From positions 1-53,219 of the forward strand of contig JAVBMD010000029.1 in assembly GCA_031552825.1 (NCBI GenBank): a DNA stretch of 53,219 nucleotides, read 5' to 3'. The stretch's first letter is position 1, and each line of letters starts with the position of its first letter. This stretch comes from WQXF01 sp031552825 (GTDB lineage Bacteria; Bacillota; Clostridia; Christensenellales; Aristaeellaceae). Of the stretch, positions 39,694 to 46,945 are shown one piece after another. Under the pieces are notes generated by a model. The model made no database searches, was not told where the DNA came from, and saw nothing but the letters and a program-made list of their open reading frames with translations. The position numbers were made by a program, and so were the translations under genes.

Positions 39694-40692
39694 TTGAAAA
39701 TGTACGATCTGTTCAGCGATAAGAATTTTCCGCTCCCACCGGCCAACGCGGAAGAAATGCCAGCCCGCATCACCGAGGTACACCGCGAGCTATGCCGCGC
39801 GGTGTGCGCGCATGGCGAGGTGTGGGCAAAGCCCAGCGGCGGCCTGCGCCACTGCACGACCGGCACCGACGACCTGCCCTGCGTGGGTGACTATGTGTAC
39901 CTGCGTCACGAGCCGGGCGGACATTCGCCGATCACCGCCGTGATGCCGCGCCGCAGCAAGTTTTCTCGCCCCGACGGCACCGGCAAACAGGAGCAGCTTG
40001 TGGCCACCAACTTCGATTTCGCCTGGATCGTGACCTCGCTAAATCTGGATTTTAACCTCAAGCGAATCGAGCGATACCTGACGGCGGCATGGCAGAGCGG
40101 CGCGCAGCCGGTGGTGCTGCTCACCAAGGCTGATCTGTGCGCCGACGCGGCGGCACGCGTGGCCGAGGTGGAGCGCATCGCGCCCGGCGTGCCGGTGCAT
40201 GCGCTCAGCGTGGTGACCGGCGAGGGCATGGAGGCGCTGGCGGCCTACACCCAGCCCGGCACCACGATGGCGCTGCTGGGCATGTCAGGCGTGGGCAAAT
40301 CCTCGCTGGTCAACGCGCTGATGGGGCAGGAACAGATGCTGGTGCGCACGATCCGCGAGGGTGACAGCCGAGGGCGACATACCACTACCCATCGGCAACT
40401 GCTGATTTTGCCCGGCGGCGCGATGCTCATCGACACCCCCGGCATGCGTGAGCTAGGTCTGTGGGATGTAGGTCAAGGTCTGTCCGAGGCCTTCTCCGAT
40501 ATCGAGGCACTGGCTGCCGATTGCCGATTTGACGATTGTGCGCATGAAAAAGAGCCAGGCTGCGCGGTACGCGCGGCGCTGGCTGAGGGGCGTTTGGAGG
40601 CTGCAAGGCTGAAAAGCTATCAAAAGCTAGCGCGCGAGGCGGAACGGAAGCGCATCAGCCGTTCCCCTCGCCGGGCCCCATCAGATAAATGA
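39694..40692 (+). CDS. rsgA: Ribosome small-subunit-dependent GTPase A
   Basis: The 332-residue circularly permuted GTPase matures the 30S subunit. After an OB-fold part come G4 LLTKADL (about 143), G1 GMSGVGKSS (about 195), G2 in RHTTTH, and G3 DTPGMRE (about 246). The zinc site is CRFDDCAHEKEPGC (about 281-294). The start is TTG at 39694, 9 bases after GGAGG; the ATG at 39700 is 15 bases away. The gene has its own promoter and an unusual leader. Its 3' end overlaps the convergent M56 gene by 38 bases. Confidence 0.93.
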   Translation: MKMYDLFSDKNFPLPPANAEEMPARITEVHRELCRAVCAHGEVWAKPSGGLRHCTTGTDDLPCVGDYVYLRHEPGGHSPITAVMPRRSKFSRPDGTGKQEQLVATNFDFAWIVTSLNLDFNLKRIERYLTAAWQSGAQPVVLLTKADLCADAAARVAEVERIAPGVPVHALSVVTGEGMEALAAYTQPGTTMALLGMSGVGKSSLVNALMGQEQMLVRTIREGDSRGRHTTTHRQLLILPGGAMLIDTPGMRELGLWDVGQGLSEAFSDIEALAADCRFDDCAHEKEPGCAVRAALAEGRLEAARLKSYQKLAREAERKRISRSPRRAPSDK

Positions 40693-42193
40693 CCTCGCCG
40701 GTCTTGGCGGAAACTTTTACTTCGTAGACCATCCGGCCAAAGCTTCCCGGCGTGAGATCGCGTTCGTCGAAGTAGTCGATCTGCCAATTGGGCACCTCGA
40801 AATAGCCGCTGTCGTCAACGATAAAAGAGAAATACGGCGTGAGTTCGCTGAACCAAGCGCTGCTGCCATACTTTTGCAGCAATGCTTCATTAGCGATGCG
40901 CAGCGCTTCCTCCTGCGGGATATCGCCTGCGCCGGGTAGCCCGTGCGACGCCCCGAGCCAGCGCGCCTTTTCTTCCAGCGGCCAAGTGTGCTGCGGCGGG
41001 CCGGAGTGCAGTTTGGCGAGCAATTCCTCATTGCTCTCGATTGCGTCGATCAGCTCCGGTTCGGGTTCCCCTGTCGGCGCTACGGTGGGGGGTATGGTAG
41101 GCGCTACGGTCGGCGTTTCGGCTGGCGCTGCGGTTGGCGCTTCGGTGGGGGCAGCGGCGGGTGCCGCCTCCGGCGCGTCCAGCGCGAATACCATGCCGAA
41201 GCACAGCAGCGAGAGCATCACCGCTGCCGCGATGCCGCCGCCGATGCGCTTGCCAGCGGCGTCCATAATCGAGAAAATCCGCCGCTTCATGCCGCTTTTT
41301 CCGGCATAGAAGCTGGTGGAAAGCGAGGTGTGCGGGCCGTGCTGCCGTCGGATGACGCGCAGGATGGTTTCGCTGTAAAACTGCCGCATGTCCAAATCCG
41401 CGCCACGGGTTACCACCGCGTCGCACGAGAGTTCACCATAGAAAGCCTGCGCGCGCGCCGCCAGCGGTAGCAATGGGTTGAACCAATGTAGCGCCGAGGC
41501 AAGCATCGCGCACAACCGGAACCAGACATCACCGCGCCGCCAGTGTACCAGCTCGTGCCGCAACACGATCTCCAGCTCCAAGGCTTCCAGCGCGATCTCC
41601 GGCAGCAGGATGGCGGGGCGAAACAGGCCGATCATCATCGGGCTGGTGACGGCGGGACAAATCCACAGCGTTGCGCCCGAAACGCAGCCGAGGGAGGCTT
41701 CCGCCGCCAGCAGCGCGGCAGCATAGCGCGGATCGGCAGGCGGCTTCCGCCAGCGCCGCAGGGTGCGCAGAAAGCGCAGGTGCTGATGCAGCCGTAGCAG
41801 CAACGAAACCGCCGCGCCGAGCAGCCATGCTGCCGCCAGCAGATGCGCGAGGGTCAGCGTGGGCAGGGCGCGCGCGGGCGCATCCGTCGCCGCCGTTTCC
41901 AACGCCAGTACCGGCTCCGGTTCCAGCTCCGGTTCCGGCATCGGTTGGGGCAGGGAGGCTGCAAAGACCGGCGCCGACAACCTGTGCTCGGCGGGCAATG
42001 TCAGCGGCGGTTTGGCGGCATGAAACCGGAAGGGAATCAAAAAGCCCAGCAGCACGATGCACCACGCCCAATACAGCCCCGCGACGTTGTAGCGCCGCGT
42101 CAGCACGGGGGAGAGCAGCCATAGCGCGAGTGTGATCGCCGACATCGTCAGCGTACACTCGATCAGCGTGCGCAAAAACGGTATCATATCCAT
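40655..42193 (-). CDS. BlaR1/MecR1-type M56 membrane metallopeptidase with PepSY-like tail
   Basis: The 512-residue protein has N-terminal membrane helices and the zinc motif LRHELVHWRRGD (HExxH, about 214). After the fourth helix (about 325) there is a Pro/Thr/Ala-rich linker (about 340-375). The outside domain is not the penicillin-binding sensor of BlaR1. It looks PepSY-like (IPQEEALRIANEALLQKYG, then VYEVKVSAKTGEVIYL). Paired with the BlaI gene upstream it should cut the repressor on a signal. The signal is probably not a beta-lactam in the usual way, and no beta-lactamase is nearby. It lies 21 bases after the regulator gene. Confidence 0.88.
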   Translation of the reverse strand: MDMIPFLRTLIECTLTMSAITLALWLLSPVLTRRYNVAGLYWAWCIVLLGFLIPFRFHAAKPPLTLPAEHRLSAPVFAASLPQPMPEPELEPEPVLALETAATDAPARALPTLTLAHLLAAAWLLGAAVSLLLRLHQHLRFLRTLRRWRKPPADPRYAAALLAAEASLGCVSGATLWICPAVTSPMMIGLFRPAILLPEIALEALELEIVLRHELVHWRRGDVWFRLCAMLASALHWFNPLLPLAARAQAFYGELSCDAVVTRGADLDMRQFYSETILRVIRRQHGPHTSLSTSFYAGKSGMKRRIFSIMDAAGKRIGGGIAAAVMLSLLCFGMVFALDAPEAAPAAAPTEAPTAAPAETPTVAPTIPPTVAPTGEPEPELIDAIESNEELLAKLHSGPPQHTWPLEEKARWLGASHGLPGAGDIPQEEALRIANEALLQKYGSSAWFSELTPYFSFIVDDSGYFEVPNWQIDYFDERDLTPGSFGRMVYEVKVSAKTGEVIYLMGPGEGNG

Positions 42194-42214
42194 CCCTGCC
42201 TTTGATTTTGACTT

Positions 42215-42607
42215 TTATGCTTTGTTTTCTTTCGCATCGCGCAGCGTCTGAATCCAGCTCGAAAGCTCGTCTAAATCTCGCTCGCTTAGATCGTCGCCGT
42301 GCAAAGCGTTGAGCAGGCTGGCGTAGCTCTCCTTGTGGTAGCGGCGCACGAAGCTTTGCGTTTCCATCCGCAGATACTCCTCTCGCGAGAGGCGGGGGTA
42401 GAACGCGCGCTCGCGCCCGCTGCCGCGCTCCACGCGCAGAAAGCCGCGCTCGGTGAGCCGTGCGAAAAGCGTGACCACGGTCTGTATTTTCCATTGGCGC
42501 TGCTGGCCGAAGCGCGCCATCACCATCGAGGTGGTGACCGGCGGCGCGGTATCCCAGATGAAGTCCATAATCTCATATTCCGCGTCGGGCAGGCGCTGGG
42601 ATTTCAC
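42215..42607 (-). CDS. BlaI/MecI/CopY-family repressor
   Basis: The 130-residue winged-helix repressor has LPDAEYEIMDFIWD near the N terminus and the recognition region WKIQTVVTLFARLTERGFL. The dimerising C terminus is helical. The start is placed at GTG 42607, 7 bases after AGGAGG; the ATG two codons before directly abuts the ribosome site. In BlaI/BlaR pairs the membrane peptidase triggers cleavage of this protein and relief of repression. Autoregulation from the promoter just upstream is expected. Confidence 0.9.
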   Translation of the reverse strand: MKSQRLPDAEYEIMDFIWDTAPPVTTSMVMARFGQQRQWKIQTVVTLFARLTERGFLRVERGSGRERAFYPRLSREEYLRMETQSFVRRYHKESYASLLNALHGDDLSERDLDELSSWIQTLRDAKENKA

Positions 42608-42640
42608 GGGCATTCCTCCTGTAACAAGTGCTTTGCAATA

Positions 42641-42669
42641 ATACTACAATATGTCTTATTGAATGTCAA
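42641..42669 (-). promoter_or_regulatory. Promoter and possible operator of the BlaI-M56 operon
   Basis: On the minus strand TTGACA (complement of 42664-42669) and TAGTAT (complement of 42641-42646) are 17 bases apart. The stretch 42644-42655 reads CTACAATATGTC, similar to the ACA-n3-TGT core of BlaI-type operators, and overlaps the -10. Confidence 0.65.
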
Positions 42670-42701
42670 GCATCGGCATTGTGCGTTTTCCTTATTTTGA
42701 A

Positions 42702-42729
42702 TTGCAAAATGAACCGAATCTGCTATACT
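42702..42729 (+). promoter_or_regulatory. Promoter of the acyltransferase gene
   Basis: TTGCAA (42702-42707) and TATACT (42724-42729) are 16 bases apart. It is divergent from the BlaI promoter, 33 bases away, in an AT-rich gap. Confidence 0.6.
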
Positions 42730-42780
42730 AATTCCATTCATTTGTTGCTGATTCATTCGCGCAAAAGGGGGAATTTATCA

Positions 42781-44013
42781 TTGTTGGAAGCCGGGAAGAA
42801 GCCCAAGTCCAAACAGGCGAGGCCGGTCGCCGTCCGAGAGCCGAACCGAGTCATTTATGCCGTGGCGTCCGCCCTGATTTCGGTATTTTTTAAGCTGGTC
42901 TATCGTTTGCGGATCGACAAATCGGCGCTGCGCGATCTCAAGCCGCCCTATATCGTTTTGTGCAATCATATCTGTAACATCGACTTTTTGATTTCCGGCG
43001 CGGCGATGTATCCGCAGAAGATGAACTTCATGACGGCGGCGCTGTACTTTCAAAACCGGCTGCTGGGCTGGCTGATTACCCTGATGGGCTGTTTTCCAAA
43101 GCAGCAGTTCGTGGCCGATATGCAGGCGGTGCGCAACACGGTGCGGGTGCTTCAGCGGGGCGGGGTGGTGGTGCTGTTCCCCGCCGGGCAGAGTTCCTTT
43201 ACCGGGCAGGATACGCTGATCGATCCCAGCATCGCAAAACTGCTCCGGCTGGCCAGGGTGCCGGTGGTGGCGATGCGCACCCAAGGCGCGCACATCGCAT
43301 TTCCCAAGTGGAACATGAAAAAGCTGCGCCGTTCGCGCATCGAGTGCGAGGTACGTCCGCTGTTCACCGTCGGGGAAATCGAGGCGATGAGCGATGAGCA
43401 GATCTATCGCGGCGTGGTGGAGGCGCTGGCCTTTGACGACTACGAGTGGCAGCGGGCGCACCGCATCGCCGCTGCAAAGCCGCGCTGCGCCGAGGGCTTG
43501 GAGCAGCTGCTGTTCCTTTGCCCTGCCTGCGGCGGTGAGTTTACCATTCAAGCGCACAAAAACCAGCTGCGCTGCGCCCACTGCGGGAAGCTGGCGGAGA
43601 TGGATGAATACGGCTTTCTCTGCGCGGCGTCCGGCGAGGAGGTGCCGGACACGCCGACGGCTTGGTACCGCTGGCAGATGGCGCAATACCGCGCCAAGCT
43701 GGATGCGGACTTTTCCTATGCCGAACCGGCGAAGCTGTACCGCATTCGCCCCAACGGCAAGCTCGATCCGGTGGGCGAGTGCGAAGCAACGCTGACGCTG
43801 GCGTGCTTGCGCGTGCAGGGCAAAATGGAGGGGGAACCCATCGACTGGGTGATCGACAACCGCCTCTCCGGCGTGTTTCCGCACGAGAAAAGAACCTGCT
43901 TTGAGATCATGATCGACGGGCAGCTCTACGCCATCGCCCCGCTCAATCCGCGCGCCACGTTCAAGTTCATCCTGCTCAAGGAAGTGATCTATCGCGCGCT
44001 GCGCGGGCTATAA
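42781..44013 (+). CDS. PlsC-like acyltransferase fused to a zinc ribbon
   Basis: The 410-residue protein has an acyltransferase domain with CNHICNIDF (NHx4D, about 62) and FPAGQSSF (about 133), like 1-acylglycerol-3-phosphate acyltransferases. A zinc ribbon follows (CPACGG and CAHCGK, about 246-266). After this a domain of about 140 residues of unknown type follows. The ribbon and C-terminal part are not in ordinary PlsC. The start is TTG at 42781, 7 bases after AGGGGGAA, with a second TTG as next codon. It may acylate a lipid or glycolipid at the inner face of the membrane. Confidence 0.8.
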   Translation: MLEAGKKPKSKQARPVAVREPNRVIYAVASALISVFFKLVYRLRIDKSALRDLKPPYIVLCNHICNIDFLISGAAMYPQKMNFMTAALYFQNRLLGWLITLMGCFPKQQFVADMQAVRNTVRVLQRGGVVVLFPAGQSSFTGQDTLIDPSIAKLLRLARVPVVAMRTQGAHIAFPKWNMKKLRRSRIECEVRPLFTVGEIEAMSDEQIYRGVVEALAFDDYEWQRAHRIAAAKPRCAEGLEQLLFLCPACGGEFTIQAHKNQLRCAHCGKLAEMDEYGFLCAASGEEVPDTPTAWYRWQMAQYRAKLDADFSYAEPAKLYRIRPNGKLDPVGECEATLTLACLRVQGKMEGEPIDWVIDNRLSGVFPHEKRTCFEIMIDGQLYAIAPLNPRATFKFILLKEVIYRALRGL

Positions 44014-44054
44014 GCGCGGCGCGGGGAAGCTGCCTGCATAAATCACGCGGCGCG

Positions 44055-44083
44055 TTGACAATATACAGGGCTTCTGCTATAGT
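44055..44083 (+). promoter_or_regulatory. Strong promoter of the solitary binding-protein gene
   Basis: TTGACA (44055-44060) and TATAGT (44078-44083) are 17 bases apart. A leader of about 100 bases follows, with TTTTCCGCG near 44124 and CCGCGAAAAA near 44158 able to pair. Confidence 0.8.
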
Positions 44084-44187
44084 AAACTTAACTTTTTTGC
44101 AACTTGCGGATATAAAAATTTCATTTTCCGCGAGATGTACGCGGGAGGGTTGCCCTGCCGCGAAAAATGGATAGGAGGGAATTTTTG

Positions 44188-45780
44188 ATGAAAAAGACCT
44201 TGGCTCTGATGTTGGCGTTGCTTCTCGCGCTGGGCGCGATGACCACGCTGGCCGCCGCGGAGGGGAAGCTGATCTACCCCATCGACGGTGATCCGCAGCA
44301 GATGGATCCCTCGCTCAACTCCTACAAGCGCTCTTCCTCGGTGCTCAAGCAGCTGTTCGTCGGCCTGTACAAGGTCGGCCCCGACGGCTCCACGATGCTG
44401 CCGGGCTTGGCCGAGTCCTACACCGTTTCGGACGATGGCAAGCACTACACCTTCACCCTTCGCGCGGATCTCAAGTGGAGCGACGGCTCCCCGCTGACCG
44501 CCGCCGACATCGAGTATTCTTGGAAGCGCGTGCTCAATCCCGAGCTGGCCTCCAAGGCGGTTTCCGACATGCTGATTCTGGTAAACGGCAAGGAATACAA
44601 CGAGGGCAAAGCGACCGCCGACGACGTGGGCGTCAAGGCCGTCGACGATCGCACCCTGCAGGTCGATCTGGTCAACCCCACGCCCTGGTTCATCAGCCTG
44701 ACCTCCACCACCGCCTTCATGCCGGTCAAGAAGGATGTCGTGGAAGGAGCCACTCCCTGGGTCGAGAACGCCGCTACCTACATCTCCTGCGGCCCGTTCA
44801 TGCTCAAGGAGTACCGCCTCAAGGATCGCTTGGAGCTGGTCAAGAACCCCAATTACTTCGATGCCGCCAATGTGTCGCTGGACGCCGTGGACATCGTCAT
44901 CATTGAGGATGCCGCCGGTGAGCTGGTGGCCTACGAGAACGGCGAGATCGACATCGCCGACAACCTCAACGCCGAGGCCATCGCCAAGTTCCGCGATACC
45001 CCGGAATACGGCCTGATCCACACCATCGGCGAGCGTTATCTGGACTTCAACTGCGAGAAGCCGCCCTTCGACAACAAGCTGGTTCGTCAGGCTTTCTGCA
45101 TGACCATCGACCGCAACATCATCATCGAGAACGTGTTGCAGACGCAGGATCAGGTGGCGATGGGCTGGGTGCCGATTCGCCAGCGCTCGGTGACCGATCC
45201 CTCCAAGACCTACCGCGAGGTGGCGGGCGACATGTATGGCTACGATGTCGAGAAAGCCAAGGCGCTGCTGGTCGAGGCGGGCTACACCGACATGTCGACC
45301 TTCCCTGAGGTGGAGCTGGTGGGCGATTCTTCCCAGGCCAACAAGGATCTCTGCCAAGCGTTTCAGGCGATGTGGGAAGCCAACTTGGGTGTGAAGGTCA
45401 AGATCACCACGTATGAATCTTCGGCTTTCTGGACCGAGCTGGACAACGGCAACTTTAACATCGACATCAACGGCTTCACCGGTGATTTCGAGGATCCGCT
45501 GGCCAACCTGAAGATCTACCGCACCGGCTCCAACGCCTATGAAAACCGTTGGGACAACGCCGAGTTCGATGCCAAGATCGACGCCATCTTCGCCGAGGTC
45601 GATCCTGCCAAGCGCGAGGCGATGATGATCGACGCCGAGAAGATGCTGGCCGACGAGATGCCGACCATGCCGATTCACGGCCGCTCCGACGACTTCCTGT
45701 GCAAGCCCTACGTGCATGGCCTTGCCAAGAACGCGCTGGGTCACGTGCTGCTCGAGTACGTGACGATGGACGCGAAGTAA
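44188..45780 (+). CDS. Oligopeptide-type (OppA/DppA) substrate-binding protein
   Basis: The 530-residue SBP_bac_5 protein has a signal peptide (about 1-24, cut near LAAA-EG). Family blocks are DPQQMDPSLNSYKRSSS, MLPGLAESYTVSDDGKHYTF, LKWSDGSPLTAADIEYSW and the hinge region ERYLDFNCEKPPFDN. It captures peptides outside the cell for an ABC importer. No permease or ATPase genes are beside it, so it must work with a transporter encoded elsewhere. No lipobox Cys is present, as in the BMP protein of this window. The ATG at 44188 follows TAGGAGGG. Confidence 0.92.
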   Translation: MKKTLALMLALLLALGAMTTLAAAEGKLIYPIDGDPQQMDPSLNSYKRSSSVLKQLFVGLYKVGPDGSTMLPGLAESYTVSDDGKHYTFTLRADLKWSDGSPLTAADIEYSWKRVLNPELASKAVSDMLILVNGKEYNEGKATADDVGVKAVDDRTLQVDLVNPTPWFISLTSTTAFMPVKKDVVEGATPWVENAATYISCGPFMLKEYRLKDRLELVKNPNYFDAANVSLDAVDIVIIEDAAGELVAYENGEIDIADNLNAEAIAKFRDTPEYGLIHTIGERYLDFNCEKPPFDNKLVRQAFCMTIDRNIIIENVLQTQDQVAMGWVPIRQRSVTDPSKTYREVAGDMYGYDVEKAKALLVEAGYTDMSTFPEVELVGDSSQANKDLCQAFQAMWEANLGVKVKITTYESSAFWTELDNGNFNIDINGFTGDFEDPLANLKIYRTGSNAYENRWDNAEFDAKIDAIFAEVDPAKREAMMIDAEKMLADEMPTMPIHGRSDDFLCKPYVHGLAKNALGHVLLEYVTMDAK

Positions 45781-45792
45781 TCTTTCGACAAA

Positions 45793-45824
45793 AAAACCGG
45801 CGGTCCGCAGGGATCGCCGGTTTT
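45793..45824. terminator. Bidirectional terminator
   Basis: A perfect 10-bp stem (45793-45802 with 45815-45824) ends in four T on the plus strand. On the minus strand six or seven T follow the GC part. It closes the binding-protein gene and the convergent small gene. Confidence 0.88.
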
Positions 45825-45853
45825 CTGTTGCCAAGCTTGCTTTGTTGCAAAGC

Positions 45854-46090
45854 TTACTTGGATACGTGCTGCGAGCCGAACTGGCGCATGATCGCCATCA
45901 CTTCCTCAACGTGCTCGGGCTTGAGCATGTCGGTGATCTTGGCGCCGAAGTCCTTCATATGCTCCGCATCGAAGGTGCCCGCGGCTTGGCGGGCGAAGCT
46001 GTCGCCCAGCAGCGCCTCGGCGGCGGCTTGCGAGCCTTCCTTTACGCGCTCGAGGATGAACTGAAAAAACTGCGACTGTCCTTGATTCAT
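45854..46090 (-). CDS. Small hypothetical helical protein
   Basis: This 78-residue protein is not recognised. It is mostly amphipathic helix, acidic to neutral, with no Cys and no membrane segment (GSQAAAEALLG, HVEEVMAIMRQFG). A good ribosome site AAGGAGC lies 7 bases before the ATG, a consensus promoter lies 70 bases upstream, and a terminator follows, so it is a real gene. Confidence 0.7.
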   Translation of the reverse strand: MNQGQSQFFQFILERVKEGSQAAAEALLGDSFARQAAGTFDAEHMKDFGAKITDMLKPEHVEEVMAIMRQFGSQHVSK

Positions 46091-46159
46091 GCAAAACGCT
46101 CCTTATGTCAAAATGCTGTTTGGCAGGGAAAAGTGTTTTCCGCGCCGAACCTGTGCATC

Positions 46160-46188
46160 ATTATCGCCCTTATCGACGGCTTTGTCAA
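46160..46188 (-). promoter_or_regulatory. Promoter of the small helical protein gene
   Basis: On the minus strand TTGACA (complement of 46183-46188) and GATAAT (complement of 46160-46165) are 17 bases apart. The leader is about 60 bases. Confidence 0.75.
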
Positions 46189-46210
46189 TACAAGCGGGAG
46201 GAGGGTATTC

Positions 46211-46945
46211 ATGCCCCAACGCAAGCCCCTCGTCGCCATCGTGCCCGATATTCGCGCGGAACATCCCGGCGCCTTCGTGCCGCTGAACTATTTGGAGATG
46301 CTGCAGGCCGCCGGTGCGCTGCCGGTGATCCTGCCCTTTGCCACCGACGCGCGGGATATCGCCGAGCTGGCGGCGCTTTTTGATGGATACCTGCTTTCCG
46401 GCGGCGCCGATGTGGATCCGCGCACCTACGGCGAGCCGGTTCTCACCCATTGCGGCGAACTGCAGCCGTTGCGCGACGCGTTTGAGCTGGCGCTCGTGCC
46501 CCATATCGTGGCGGCGGAAAAGCCGGTGCTAGCAATCTGCCGCGGCATGCAGGCGCTTAACGTGGCGCTGGGCGGCACGCTGTTTCAGGATATCGATGCG
46601 CTCTATCCGCGAGAGATTGATTTGCAGCACAATCAGCGCGCCGACAGCGCCGCCTGCACCCATGCTGTGACGGTGGGGGCGGGCAGCCTGCTGGCCGCCA
46701 TCGTGGGCGCGGGAGAACTGGGCACCAACACGCATCATCATCAGGCCGTGCACCGCCTTGCGCAGGATTTGCGCGCGTGCGCGTGGGCGGCGGATGGCGT
46801 GATCGAGGCCTTTGAATGGCCGGGCAAGCGCTTTATCCTCGGCGTGCAGTGGCATCCGGAATGCACCGGCGAGGCCGATGCCGCCTCGGCTAAGATCTTT
46901 GCGGCATTCGTCCGCGCATGCAGCGATGAGGAGGTTTTCGAATGA
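46211..46945 (+). CDS. Gamma-glutamyl-gamma-aminobutyrate hydrolase-like (peptidase C26)
   Basis: The 244-residue class I amidotransferase-fold hydrolase has the Cys in AICRGMQALN (about 109) and His and Glu in VQWHPECTG (about 220). LLSGGADVDPRTYGE is typical of the C26/PuuD group. It would hydrolyse gamma-glutamyl bonds in a small molecule. The ATG at 46211 follows GGGAGGAGGG. Its stop overlaps the next start (ATGA), coupling it to the M28 peptidase, so the pair may process a gamma-glutamyl peptide; this is inference. Confidence 0.9.
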   Translation: MPQRKPLVAIVPDIRAEHPGAFVPLNYLEMLQAAGALPVILPFATDARDIAELAALFDGYLLSGGADVDPRTYGEPVLTHCGELQPLRDAFELALVPHIVAAEKPVLAICRGMQALNVALGGTLFQDIDALYPREIDLQHNQRADSAACTHAVTVGAGSLLAAIVGAGELGTNTHHHQAVHRLAQDLRACAWAADGVIEAFEWPGKRFILGVQWHPECTGEADAASAKIFAAFVRACSDEEVFE

